Of a stretch of 64,000 bases of DNA, positions 1-8,456 are shown piece after piece (the first letter of the stretch is position 1; every line of letters begins with the position of its first letter). Source of the stretch: Nocardioides sp. zg-1228. GTDB lineage: Bacteria; Actinomycetota; Actinomycetes; Propionibacteriales; Nocardioidaceae. The position numbers were made by a program, and so were the translations under genes. Under the pieces are notes generated by a model that did not search any database, was not told the DNA's origin, and worked only from the letters and a program-made list of their open reading frames with translations. The stretch lies in contig NZ_CP070961.1 in assembly GCF_017086465.1 (NCBI RefSeq), positions 3,100,001 to 3,164,000 on the forward strand. Direction: 5' to 3'.

Positions 1-1694
1 CCGAGAGACTGAAGCAAGTCAGTTTCAATCAAGAAGGTCGGCTTCATCCGCTGACGCAGCTCGTCAGGATTCGCAAGTGACGAGAGCAGCCAGGTTGCGT
101 GTCGGTCGGCGTCCGCTACTTCGGCGAAGTCGCCTGCGTAGCGCACGAATGCAAGCGCCGAAGCAAGACACGACCTCGGAGTCGACTCCAGTTCGAGCCG
201 GCCCGTGAGGGTGACGAGCGGGTCAACAGGACCGTCGTCGCTCAACTTGCGAACCGCTAGCACCAACTCCTTCTTGGCACCCGCCCGGACCAAGTCCGTC
301 AACGACTCCAACAAGACCGTGGTGTCCGTCGCGCTCGCCTTCATTAGTTCTCGGCGCGCCAGCAACGACATAGCGTTTCGCCAGCCACCGTGATCCGCAC
401 TCAAACCGGCCAGAAGTGTTGCCGAGCGAAGACTCGTCCACACTGTGTCGGCAGCGGCCCAGGTGACACTCGAGTCACGACCCCATGTCTTGAACTGTTC
501 ATCGAAATGCTTCTCGAGCCCATTGGCTATGGTCTGTGAACGCCACCAGCGGGTAGACGTGTCGATGGACTGGATAAGTTCGCCGATATCGCCCATGCCA
601 AAACCGCTCATGTCGAATACGAGCGTAGTAGTTACGGCGACAAGCGCCCCAGCGGTGGGATCGTTTGGAGCTACGGCTCGAAGTTTTTGGACTTCGAGAG
701 CGAGGTCCCGACCCTCCTCCAAATGGCCTAGCTCGACCAGGCAGCGCGCCTCATGGCTCTTGAGCCATGCGATATCGATCGTGCCGAGCCCTTCTCGAGA
801 CTCGACTCCACGCACGGCAGCGAGAGCGTCTTCCGGTCGCCCGTATTCGATCAGGGCCGCTGCGCTCGCGACTGCTCCCGCCACGACGTAGTGCTCATCC
901 GCTGTTTCGGGCAGAGCTTCGATCTTGGATAGGTCGCCCGATACAGCCCAACTCCAGATGGCGTCAAACAGGTCCCAGAGCCAGGAGTTGACATCAGAGA
1001 CGCTCTCGGATGCCTCGCGGGCGGCGGCTGACGCAACGTCCCGCAACTCGCTGAAACGGCCCTGCATCAGCATCGCCAGGGCTTCTGTTGCATCCGGAAA
1101 CACTTGGTCCTTGTTGGGATGCGGTGCAACCAGCCTAGGCGCCATCAGCGCGTACCTCAGCCGGTCAGACTGGGGCACTTTCCAACTGGATCCCCAAGCG
1201 CTGCCATCCAGGCTGAGCACCCTGGAAGGACTTGTAGCTACAGCGGTAAGAGCGTCTCGACTGCTTTCATCGACCGTCTGTGAAGCAGGAACCAGGATCT
1301 TGTTTCCTTTGCCCGTGGACTGAATCGCATCCGAGGTCACCTGGACCCAGTACGAGGTCTTCGACTTCGTGTCACGCAGCACCAGGATGTGCGGGGTGGT
1401 GTGCTCACTCCAATAGTCAAAGTGACTGTCGTCCTCCTCGGCATACCACCAGCCAACGACTTCGCCAGATCCTTCGTCCGTCTTCGCGCTCTTGAAGTAG
1501 GAGTCTCCGGTCTTGACTTGAGCCCCGACCAGCGCACCCAAGTCGAATCGGTTCTCGTCTCTAGCCATCAGCCACAGGTCCGTACCGAGGTCGTGCTCCG
1601 GGTTGGGGACGGCACCCCATCCCAACTCCTCGAATTCACCTTTTACAAACGATTGGCCCGAGGTGCCAGTCGCTTCGTTCTTGGGTGCGCGCAT
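1..1694 (-). CDS. DUF4365 (DREN-like) nuclease-family protein with helical C-terminal region, partial
   Basis: The minus-strand frame stays open from the left edge of the window to an ATG at 1694, giving 564 codons; the 3' end lies outside the window. I read it base by base because the frame has no stop here. Residues about 10-135 match the DUF4365 pattern: GEFEELGW at 19-26, an acidic GTDL with D39, and GAQVKTG with Q59 and K61. This is the D...(E/Q)xK arrangement of PD-(D/E)xK nucleases. The DUF4365 domain is known as DREN in short-Argonaute SPARDA systems. After residue 150 the protein looks helical, and residues about 270-335 resemble a TPR pair. A GGGGA sequence lies 10 bases before the ATG; a GTG three codons upstream is an alternative. 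Composition is less GC-rich than the neighbours, suggesting transfer. A DNA or RNA nuclease role in defence is inferred from the family. Confidence 0.8.
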   Translation of the reverse strand, partial: MRAPKNEATGTSGQSFVKGEFEELGWGAVPNPEHDLGTDLWLMARDENRFDLGALVGAQVKTGDSYFKSAKTDEGSGEVVGWWYAEEDDSHFDYWSEHTTPHILVLRDTKSKTSYWVQVTSDAIQSTGKGNKILVPASQTVDESSRDALTAVATSPSRVLSLDGSAWGSSWKVPQSDRLRYALMAPRLVAPHPNKDQVFPDATEALAMLMQGRFSELRDVASAAAREASESVSDVNSWLWDLFDAIWSWAVSGDLSKIEALPETADEHYVVAGAVASAAALIEYGRPEDALAAVRGVESREGLGTIDIAWLKSHEARCLVELGHLEEGRDLALEVQKLRAVAPNDPTAGALVAVTTTLVFDMSGFGMGDIGELIQSIDTSTRWWRSQTIANGLEKHFDEQFKTWGRDSSVTWAAADTVWTSLRSATLLAGLSADHGGWRNAMSLLARRELMKASATDTTVLLESLTDLVRAGAKKELVLAVRKLSDDGPVDPLVTLTGRLELESTPRSCLASALAFVRYAGDFAEVADADRHATWLLSSLANPDELRQRMKPTFLIETDLLQSL

Positions 1695-1949
1695 TTTGGC
1701 CACGTCCCCAGTCAAGCAGCATCGCGTGCGTCGGCTGCGAATACCCACCCCAGGGGCGGGTTTGGTCGCGCCTGATCGCTGCGTCATGTCAGCCGCCAAG
1801 GAGTACGTCATGGGCGGGTCAACTGGCAGCGGTGGGGTCCGGAGAGAGGCCGTCCGGCTGCCAGATCAAGCCATCACGTTGAAATTCTTGCGGACTCTCT
1901 GCGGACTGGGAGGGCCTGTACCCCCTCTCACCTGCACAAACGCGCTGAT

Positions 1950-3026
1950 TCACACGTTGAAGCGGAACTCCACCACGTCGCCGTCGGCCATCACGTAGTC
2001 CTTGCCCTCCATGCGCACCTTGCCGGCCTCGCGGGCCTTGAGCATGGAGCCGGCGGCCATCAGGTCGTCGAAGGAGACGACCTCGGCCTTGATGAAGCCC
2101 TTCTGGAAGTCGGTGTGGATGACACCGGCGGCCTCGGGGGCGGTGGCGCCCTTGGGGATGGTCCAGGCCCTGGTCTCCTTGGGGCCGGCCGTCAGGTAGG
2201 TCTGCAGGCCCAGGGTGTCGAAGCCGACGCGGGCGAGCTGGTCGAGGCCCGACTCGGTGATGCCCATCTCGGCGAGCATCTCGTGCGCCATCTCGTCGTC
2301 GTCCATCTCGGCCAGGTCGGCCTCGAACTTGGCGTCGAGGAAGATCGCCTCGGCAGGCGCGACGATCTCGCGCATCCGGTCCTTGAGCTCCTCGTCGGCG
2401 AGCTCGTCGGCGTCGCAGTTGAAGACGTAGATGAACGGCTTGGCGGTCAGCAGCGAAAGCTCGCGCAGCAGCGACCGGTCGATGTCGGTGGCGATGATCG
2501 GGGTGCCGGCCTCGAGCGCCTCCTTGGCGGCCCTGGCCGCCTCCAGGTTGGCGACGAGCTCCTTGACCTTGCGCGACTCCTTCTCCAGCCGGGCGATCGC
2601 CCGCTCGACGGTCTCGAGGTCGGCGAGGATCAGCTCGGTCTGGATGGTGGAGATGTCGTTGGCGGGGTTGACCTCGCCGTCGACGTGCGTCACGTCCTCG
2701 TCGCGGAAGACGCGGGTGACCTGGCAGATCGCGGCCGACTCGCGGATGTGGGCGAGGAACTTGTTGCCCAGGCCCTCCCCCTGCGAGGCGCCGCGCACGA
2801 TGCCGGCGATGTCGACGAACTCGACCGTGGCCGGCAGGATCCGGGCCGACCCGAAGACCTCCGCCAGGCGGGGCAGCCGCTCGTCCGGCACCCCGACGAC
2901 GCCGACGTTGGGCTCGATCGTGGCGAACGGGTAGTTGGCCGCGAGCACGTCGTTCTTGGTCAGAGCGTTGAAGAGGGTCGACTTGCCCGCGTTGGGGAGA
3001 CCGACGATGCCGATGGTGAGAGCCAC
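1950..3026 (-). CDS. ychF: Redox-regulated ATPase/GTPase YchF (Obg family)
   Basis: The 358-residue length is usual for YchF, a translation-associated P-loop NTPase that binds ribosomes and prefers ATP over GTP in characterised members. The P-loop GLPNAGKST is at residues 9-17, and a second motif DIAGIVRGASQGEGLGNKF follows. The C-terminal TGS domain contains the family sequence AWTIPKGATAPEAAGVIHTD and ends FRFNV. The start is an ATG with no competing upstream start. It stands alone: upstream is the terminator of a convergent-side protease gene, and downstream 255 bases separate it from the DUF4365 gene. It is a conserved housekeeping gene and marks the edge of the vertically inherited chromosome here. 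Confidence 0.97.
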   Translation of the reverse strand: MALTIGIVGLPNAGKSTLFNALTKNDVLAANYPFATIEPNVGVVGVPDERLPRLAEVFGSARILPATVEFVDIAGIVRGASQGEGLGNKFLAHIRESAAICQVTRVFRDEDVTHVDGEVNPANDISTIQTELILADLETVERAIARLEKESRKVKELVANLEAARAAKEALEAGTPIIATDIDRSLLRELSLLTAKPFIYVFNCDADELADEELKDRMREIVAPAEAIFLDAKFEADLAEMDDDEMAHEMLAEMGITESGLDQLARVGFDTLGLQTYLTAGPKETRAWTIPKGATAPEAAGVIHTDFQKGFIKAEVVSFDDLMAAGSMLKAREAGKVRMEGKDYVMADGDVVEFRFNV

Positions 3027-3084
3027 GGGCGGGAAGTCTACGGGCGCGCGGCGCGCCGGGGCGAAACGAGGCGGGGCGACGAGA

Positions 3085-3112
3085 GAGGGCCCGGCCGCTC
3101 GGCCGGGCCCTC
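3085..3112 (-). terminator. Strong hairpin terminator after the protease gene
   Basis: A perfect 12-base stem (GAGGGCCCGGCC) closes over a 4-base loop. It lies about 24 bases beyond the stop codon of the minus-strand protease gene at 3136. There is no clear T-run, as is common in high-GC actinobacteria. Confidence 0.8.
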
Positions 3113-3135
3113 CTCGGTGCGGTGCTCAGCGCAGG

Positions 3136-3972
3136 TCAGGACCCGTAGACGGCGCGGACGCCGGTGCGGTCGGTGTTGGTCATCGACAGGTTGCTCGAGG
3201 ACCCGTTGCACTGCGGGTAGTGCATGATCGACGCCGAGTCGTACGGGGTCAGCGGGCGCCAGTTGTTGTCCTCGAAGCAGGTGCGGGCCTCGGGCCGCGT
3301 GTGCTCGTGGCGGAAGCCGAGGGTGTGCCCGAGCTCGTGGGCCATGATGTTGGCCGGCGTCCAGGAGCCGCTGCTCACCAGCGACCTGGCGTTGACCAGC
3401 ACGTTGCGCTGGCTGTCGGGGCTGCTGGGGAAGAACGCGCGGGCGATGTACTGGGTGGTGGTGGTCGGCTCCACGGAGAACAGCACCGCGTTGTTGGAGG
3501 TGCGGCAGTTGCTGTCGGCCGAGGAGACGTAGGTGAAGTTGACCCCCGACGAGGCGGCCTCCCACTGGGCGGCACCACTGGCCATCGCGTTGACGATGGT
3601 GGACTTCTGCGTGCCGAAGGAGTTCGACACGCAGTAGGTGAGGTTGCGTGCCTGGGTCGCCGACCACCGGTCGTCGCGACCGTAGACCCGGTTGATGATC
3701 AGCTCGCTCGACGGGCCGCCCTCGACCTCGTGCTCGTAGGCGGCGACCATCTCGTCGTAGTAGGCGACGAGCTCCTTGGTGTTGACGATCGTCTCGTCAC
3801 CGTTGACGACGTACTGGCCGCCGGCGTCGACGTAGGTGGCGGCCTGGAACTCCTCGAAGGAGGGGACCTGGTCCCGGGCCGGGGCTGCGGTGGCGGGCGA
3901 GCCGAGGGTGACGGCGACCGCTGCGGCGGCGAGGACCGCGGTGGCGGTCCTGGTGATCCTGCTGTTCGACAT
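3136..3972 (-). CDS. Secreted zinc metalloprotease (metzincin; M57/astacin-like)
   Basis: This 278-residue protein begins with a Sec signal peptide (MSNSRITRT, then an Ala/Val-rich core, with probable cleavage after ATAA at about residue 30), so it is exported. The catalytic zinc motif HELGHTLGFRH lies at 212-222 and is extended by EHTRPE. The Met-turn SIMHYP follows at 248-253. Together these define a metzincin. The extended HExxHxxGFxHEH form resembles astacins, while similar bacterial proteins are often filed under peptidase family M57. Residues 35-110 are probably a propeptide. Cysteines at 114, 156, 232 and 255 could pair outside the cell. I chose the ATG at 3972 because GAGGA lies 7-9 bases upstream and the signal peptide starts there; the frame itself extends further. 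The substrate is unknown. Confidence 0.88.
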   Translation of the reverse strand: MSNSRITRTATAVLAAAAVAVTLGSPATAAPARDQVPSFEEFQAATYVDAGGQYVVNGDETIVNTKELVAYYDEMVAAYEHEVEGGPSSELIINRVYGRDDRWSATQARNLTYCVSNSFGTQKSTIVNAMASGAAQWEAASSGVNFTYVSSADSNCRTSNNAVLFSVEPTTTTQYIARAFFPSSPDSQRNVLVNARSLVSSGSWTPANIMAHELGHTLGFRHEHTRPEARTCFEDNNWRPLTPYDSASIMHYPQCNGSSSNLSMTNTDRTGVRAVYGS

Positions 3973-4158
3973 GGGTGCGTCCTCTGGGGCAGGGAGTGGA
4001 TGGAGTCCCTCCAGACCACACCCGGCGCACGTCGCCCGGGAAGCACACCCGGGCCGCAGGTGTGTGCACTGCAGGAACTTGCAATACCACGCCCGCGGCC
4101 CGTGCCGCCCCCGCTTGCACAAGTTCGCCGGGCCAGGTGGACCTGCAACACTCAGCGC

Positions 4159-4662
4159 ATGACTGACGTGGGGGCTACACCGGTGCTGCGCGCGCCGGCC
4201 AACCGGGTCTCGCCGCGAGCGATCCCGTTCTGGACCGTGGGCGCACTGATGGGCGACACCGTGGTCGTCGTGGGCGCCGCGCTCGTGTGGCTGCTCGTCC
4301 CGGGCGTGCCGGGCTGGGCGGGCCTCGTCGTGCTCCTGCTCGCGGTCGCAGCGGTGCTCCACGTCGCGCTCATGCCGCGCATCCGCTACCGCGTGCACCG
4401 CTGGGAGGTCACCGACACCGCGGTGCACACCCGCTCGGGGTGGATCGGTCGCGAGACGCGCATCGCGCCCATCAGCCGGGTGCAGACCGTGGACTCGCGG
4501 CAGGGTGCGCTCATGCGGCTGTTCGGCCTCGCTTCGCTCACCGTCACCACCGCGTCCGCGGCCGGACCGATCACCGTCGACTGCCTCGACGCCGAGACCG
4601 CCCGCGAGGTGGTCGCCCGGCTGACCGAGATCACCGCCGCGACGGAGGGCGACGCGACGTGA
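4159..4662 (+). CDS. PH-domain membrane protein (DUF304, YdbS-like)
   Basis: This 167-residue protein has a short N-terminal cytosolic part, two adjacent membrane helices (about residues 28-73), and a bacterial PH domain of the DUF304 type. The domain shows the usual YRVHRWEVTDTAVHTRSG...ETRIAPISRVQTVDSRQG pattern. It is the first gene of a two-gene unit: its TGA overlaps the GTG of the next PH-domain gene by 4 bases, so the two are probably co-translated and may form one membrane complex. This matches the YdbS/YdbT pair of Bacillus, whose function is poorly defined (YdbST has been linked to amylocyclicin resistance). The ATG was chosen because it gives the normal N-terminus before the first helix. 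Confidence 0.85.
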   Translation: MTDVGATPVLRAPANRVSPRAIPFWTVGALMGDTVVVVGAALVWLLVPGVPGWAGLVVLLLAVAAVLHVALMPRIRYRVHRWEVTDTAVHTRSGWIGRETRIAPISRVQTVDSRQGALMRLFGLASLTVTTASAAGPITVDCLDAETAREVVARLTEITAATEGDAT

Positions 4663-6257
4663 TCCCCGCCCCCGGCGAGGGCTGGGTCCGGCTCAGCCCG
4701 CGCAAGCTGCTGCTCGACCCCGTCAAGGCCGTCGGCCAGGCGATCGTGCCCGTCGCCGTCGCGCTGGTGGGCATCAGCCGCAGCGACACGAGGTTCTGGC
4801 CGATCATCATCCCCCTCGCGGTGCTCGGGCCGCTGGTCCTCGGCGCGCTGCCCTGGCTCACCACCTACTACCGCCTCACCGACACCCAGCTGCAGGTGCG
4901 CCGGGGCATCCTCAACAAGACCACCTCGACCGCGCCCCTCGACCGGGTGCGCAGCGTCGACCTCGAGGCCTCGCTGCTCCACCGCATCCTCGGGCTGCAG
5001 AAGGTCCAGATCGGCACGGGCGTCGACGACGACCGCATGACCCTCGACGCCCTGGCCGCCGCCGACGCCCACGCTCTGCGTACGACGCTGCTGAGGCGCC
5101 GCGCCGCGGACGGGTCGGCCCAACCGCCCCACGCCCCCGTCGCCACCCCCGTCGCCACCCCCGCCGCTGGCCCCGCTCCCGACGGAGCGCCGGTCGACCA
5201 GGCCGGCGCCCCGACGGCCGCGCCTCCCGCCACGCCTCCCGCCGCGCTGTCGTTCACGCCCCTGGCACCACCTGTCGCGCTCGCCGCGATCGACTGGTCC
5301 TGGCTGCGCTTCGCCCCCTTCAGCCTCGGGCGGCTGGTGCTGCTGCTCGGCGGCCTGGGCGTGCTGTCCCAGTTCGCCGACGACCTGCCCATCTGGAACG
5401 AGGACACGGCCACGTCGGTGTGGCAGTGGCTCACCCAGTTCGCGGTGCTCGCCATCGTGCTGGCGGTCGCGGTGGGCGGCACCGTGCTGTGGCTGGTCGT
5501 CTCGGTCGCCGGCTACGTCCTGCAGTGGTGGGGCTTCCGCCTGGTCCGCGAGCAGGGCTCGCTCCACCTCACGTCCGGGCTCGTCACCACCCGCTCGATC
5601 ACGGTCGAGGAGGCGAAGGTCCGCGGGGTCGAGATGACCGAGCCGGCGCTGATGCGCCTGGTCGGTGGCGCCGAGCTCGCCACCCTGGCGACCGGCGTCG
5701 AGAACGGGGTCACCCAGGTCCTGCCGCCGTGCCCCCGCGACGTCGCCGTCGCGGTGGGCGAGGCCGTGCTCGACCGTCCCGGCCCCCTCACCGGCCCGCT
5801 CGTGGACCACGGGCCCGCGGCCCACCGCCGCGCCTGGTTCCGTCAGCTCCGCCACGCTCTGGAGGTCATCGCGCTGCTGGCCGTCGGCTGGTGGTGGTTC
5901 GACCTCGGCTGGTCGTGGCTGGCGGGCATCGCCGTCGTCCTGCTGGCGATCGCCGCGGCGGCCGGCGAGTCGTCGTACCGTCACCTCGGGCACGCCCTCA
6001 CCACCGACCACCTGGTCGCCGGCAGCGGCACCCTCGCCCGCGTCCGCACCGTCCTCGAGACCGACGGCATCATCGGCTGGGTGGTCTCGCAGTCGTGGTG
6101 GCAGCGTCGCATCGGCCTCGCCGACCTGACCGCCACCACGGCGGCCGGCACCGAGCGGGTGGTCGTGCGCGACGTACGCCTCGACGTCGCCGTGGCACTG
6201 GCCGACCGGGCCACTCCCGGGCTGCTGACCCCGTTCGTGGAGCCGGCTCCGGCCTAG
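4659..6257 (+). CDS. Multi-domain PH-domain membrane protein (DUF304, YdbT-like)
   Basis: The GTG at 4659 overlaps the previous stop as GTGA, giving 532 residues. The sequence contains paired membrane helices, each followed by a DUF304 PH domain. The first domain has YRLTDTQLQVRRGILNKTTSTAPLDRVRSVD near residues 75-110. A proline/alanine-rich linker spans about 155-215, then a second helix pair and PH domain (RLVREQGSLHLTSGLVTTRSITVEEAKVRGVE), and a third, more degenerate copy near the C-terminus. This architecture matches YdbT-type partners of YdbS-like proteins. It ends 4 bases into the convergent acyl-CoA dehydrogenase gene. Function beyond a membrane role is not known. Confidence 0.82.
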   Translation: MIPAPGEGWVRLSPRKLLLDPVKAVGQAIVPVAVALVGISRSDTRFWPIIIPLAVLGPLVLGALPWLTTYYRLTDTQLQVRRGILNKTTSTAPLDRVRSVDLEASLLHRILGLQKVQIGTGVDDDRMTLDALAAADAHALRTTLLRRRAADGSAQPPHAPVATPVATPAAGPAPDGAPVDQAGAPTAAPPATPPAALSFTPLAPPVALAAIDWSWLRFAPFSLGRLVLLLGGLGVLSQFADDLPIWNEDTATSVWQWLTQFAVLAIVLAVAVGGTVLWLVVSVAGYVLQWWGFRLVREQGSLHLTSGLVTTRSITVEEAKVRGVEMTEPALMRLVGGAELATLATGVENGVTQVLPPCPRDVAVAVGEAVLDRPGPLTGPLVDHGPAAHRRAWFRQLRHALEVIALLAVGWWWFDLGWSWLAGIAVVLLAIAAAAGESSYRHLGHALTTDHLVAGSGTLARVRTVLETDGIIGWVVSQSWWQRRIGLADLTATTAAGTERVVVRDVRLDVAVALADRATPGLLTPFVEPAPA

Positions 6258-8059
6258 AACCAGTCGCCGCGCATGTCCAGCGTGGTCGTGTCGCCGCTCG
6301 CGAGGAGATCGAGCATCGGGCCCACCTTCGGCAGCTCCCAGCGGTGGAAGAACCGGGCCGCGGCCCGCTTGCCGTCGTAGAAGTCGCCCTGCCGGTCGCC
6401 GACCGCGACGAGCTGGTCGAGCCACATCCACGCGACCACGACGTGCCCGGCGGCCTCGAGGTAGACCGTGGCGTTGGCCATCGTCCGCTCCGCGTCGCCG
6501 AGCCCGGCGAGGGCCGCGGTGACCGCGCCCAGCCGGTCGAGCGCCGCCGCGAGGGCGTCGGCGTGGGCCGCCGGCTCGCCGCCGAGGTCGCGCGCGCGGG
6601 CGACGGTGTCGCCGACCCGGGCCGCGAGGGTCGCCAGCGACGCGCCCCCGCCGCCGAGCACCTTGCGCCCGAGCAGGTCGAGGGCCTGGATGCCGTGCGT
6701 GCCCTCGTGGATCGGGTTGAGCCGCTGGTCGCGCCAGTGCGCCTCGACGTCGTGGTCGCGGGTGTAGCCCGCTCCGCCGAGCACCTGGATCGCGAGGCTG
6801 CAGCCCTCCTGGCCCCACTGCGCCGGCCACGACTTCGCGATCGGGGTGAGCAGGTCGAGCAGGTGTGCCGTCTCGGTGCGCTCGCGCTCGTCGCGCGCGG
6901 TGGCCTGCAGGTCGAGCAGCCGCGAGCAGTAGAGGTTGAGCGCCAGCGCGCCCTCGGCGTACGCCTTCTGGGCGAGCAGCATCCGGCGCACGTCGGCGTG
7001 CTCGATGATCGGCACCTGGGGCGACGCCGGGTCGGCCGCCGTCAGCCGGCGGCCCTGCGGGCGGGAGCGGGCGTAGTCGAGCGACTTGAGGTAGGCGGTG
7101 TAGGCGGTGGTCGCCGCGGACATCCCGACCCCGAGGCGGGCGGCGTTCATCATGTGGAACATCGCGGACAGTCCCCTGCCGGGCTCCCCGACGAGGTGGC
7201 CGACGGCTCCCGGCGCCCCGCCGGGTGTGAAGGCGCCGCCGCCGAAGACGGGCGCGGTGTTGACCGTGCCGCGGTTGCCGAGCTTGTGGTTGATGCCGGC
7301 GAGCGCCACGTCGTTGCGCTCGCCGATCGAGCCGTCCTCGCCGACGAGGTGCTTGGGGACGATGAACAGCGAGATCCCGCGCGAGCCGGGCGGGGCGTCC
7401 GGCAGCCTGGCCAGGACGAGGTGGACGATCGTGTCGCCCATCTCGTGGTCGCCGCCGGAGATCCACATCTTGGTGCCGAAGATCCGGTAGGTGCCGTCGT
7501 CGGCGGGCACCGCGCGGGTGACCACGTCGCCGAGGCTGGAGCCGGCCTGCGGCTCCGAGAGCGTCATCGTGCCGAAGAAGCGCCCCTCGAGCATCGGCCG
7601 GACGAAGCGGTCGACCTGCGCGGGCGAGCCGTGGGCCAGCAGCAGTCCGGCGTTGGCGACGGTGAGGAAGGCGTAGGCCGCGGTGCCGATGTTGGCCGCG
7701 GTGAACCACGCCATGCACGCCGCGTTCACCACCTGCGGGACCTGCTGGCCGCCGACCTCCTCGTCCAGGCTCAGGGTGAGCAGGTCGGCGCGGGCGAACG
7801 CGTCGAGGGCCGCGCCGATCTCGGGGATCAGCCGCACGCGCTCACCGTCGAAGGCCGGCTCCTCGGTGTCGCTCCTGCGGTAGTGCGGGGCGAAGTGGTC
7901 GGTGGCGAGCTGCTCGCACAGCGCGAGCAGGGCGTCGTAGGTCTCGCGGTCGTGCTCGGCGAACCGGGGCCGCTCGCCCAGCCGCTCCACGTCGAGCCAC
8001 TCGTACAGCATGAACTCGAGGTCGCGCGCGGAGAGGATCGTGGACGTCGACGGGGGCAC
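6254..8059 (-). CDS. Acyl-CoA dehydrogenase, long (about 600-residue) type
   Basis: The FAD-dependent enzyme introduces a trans-2,3 double bond into acyl-CoA thioesters in fatty-acid breakdown. At 601 residues it belongs to the long bacterial class, as in FadE5-like enzymes, rather than the 380-residue class. Visible signatures are the middle-domain MTLSEPQAGSSLGDV and FGTKMWISGGDH, which contact FAD and substrate, and the C-terminal QVLGGAGYTRDHDVEAHWRDQRLNPIHEGTHGIQALDLLGRK. The last segment contains the GTHGIQ sequence usual around the base region of this class. An N-terminal ACAD extension and a C-terminal extra helical domain account for the length. No beta-oxidation partner genes are nearby. 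The exact chain-length preference cannot be read from the sequence. Confidence 0.93.
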   Translation of the reverse strand: MPPSTSTILSARDLEFMLYEWLDVERLGERPRFAEHDRETYDALLALCEQLATDHFAPHYRRSDTEEPAFDGERVRLIPEIGAALDAFARADLLTLSLDEEVGGQQVPQVVNAACMAWFTAANIGTAAYAFLTVANAGLLLAHGSPAQVDRFVRPMLEGRFFGTMTLSEPQAGSSLGDVVTRAVPADDGTYRIFGTKMWISGGDHEMGDTIVHLVLARLPDAPPGSRGISLFIVPKHLVGEDGSIGERNDVALAGINHKLGNRGTVNTAPVFGGGAFTPGGAPGAVGHLVGEPGRGLSAMFHMMNAARLGVGMSAATTAYTAYLKSLDYARSRPQGRRLTAADPASPQVPIIEHADVRRMLLAQKAYAEGALALNLYCSRLLDLQATARDERERTETAHLLDLLTPIAKSWPAQWGQEGCSLAIQVLGGAGYTRDHDVEAHWRDQRLNPIHEGTHGIQALDLLGRKVLGGGGASLATLAARVGDTVARARDLGGEPAAHADALAAALDRLGAVTAALAGLGDAERTMANATVYLEAAGHVVVAWMWLDQLVAVGDRQGDFYDGKRAAARFFHRWELPKVGPMLDLLASGDTTTLDMRGDWF

Positions 8060-8108
8060 GCGCCGACGCTACCCCGCAGGGCCCCGCGCAGAGGTCGTCC
8101 GGACAGGA

Positions 8109-8145
8109 CGAACGCCCCCTCCGCTCGGGACAGAAGGGGCGTTCG
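8109..8145 (-). terminator. Perfect 10-base-pair hairpin, likely terminator
   Basis: CGAACGCCCC at 8109-8118 pairs perfectly with GGGGCGTTCG at 8136-8145 around a 17-base loop. It is placed to end a minus-strand transcript coming from the small-ORF region just upstream, before the acyl-CoA dehydrogenase gene starts at 8059. Confidence 0.6.
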
Positions 8146-8190
8146 CCGCCTGGTCCTCAGACGAGGCGTCCGGGGCGGGTCAGGAGCCGG

Positions 8191-8286
8191 TCACGGCCGC
8201 TGGCGGTCCGTCGCCGTCGTGCTGAGGTGGCTCGAGATGCGGCGCGAGGTGCCGAGGGCGGTCGCGCCGAGCCGACTGCGCTGCAT
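8191..8286 (-). CDS. Possible 31-residue peptide
   Basis: An ATG at 8286 opens a 31-codon frame (MQRSRLGATALGTSRRISSH and so on) ending at 8191. An AGAGAAGAG stretch lies just upstream as a weak ribosome site. The hairpin at 8109-8145 would end its transcript. The peptide is basic and Ser/Thr-rich, with no recognised family. Two other minus-strand frames overlap it, so this is only a candidate. Confidence 0.25.
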   Translation of the reverse strand: MQRSRLGATALGTSRRISSHLSTTATDRQRP

Positions 8287-8456
8287 GCTGCTCTTCTCTC
8301 GTGAGGGGGTGGCACTCGCCGTCTCGGAGGTCGCGCAGCGTCGGAGGTGGTCCGGGGGCCGGCGGAGAGCCGGTGCACGAGTGCCCGAGAAAGGTGCCCA
8401 CCTACGAACGTCCCCCACGGATCGCGCCCTGTAAAGCCCCTCCTTAGGGTGGGGCC

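Larger units (their letters stand above)
8060..8456. other. 397-base region without a convincing large gene
   Basis: This stretch between the divergent acyl-CoA dehydrogenase and exonuclease III genes holds a strong hairpin (8109-8145) and one possible short minus-strand ORF (8191-8286). The last 20 bases before the exonuclease III start contain GCCCCTCCTTAGGGTGGGGC, a short imperfect inverted repeat. I see no tRNA or known riboswitch. Confidence 0.6.

Noticed and set aside
1..1694. Short-Argonaute SPARDA locus
   Set aside because: Only the DREN-like domain is visible. No APAZ domain or Argonaute gene is in the window, so the system cannot be named.
2115..3227. 370-codon plus-strand frame opposite ychF
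   Set aside because: It is a shadow of ychF, with Val/Gly/Asp-rich sequence and no motif.
4386..7718. Very long minus-strand open frame opposite the PH-domain genes and running into the acyl-CoA dehydrogenase
   Set aside because: Its protein is low-complexity, rich in Arg, Gly and Pro and full of His/Asp runs, as expected for antisense of GC-rich genes. The genes on the other frames have clear family motifs.
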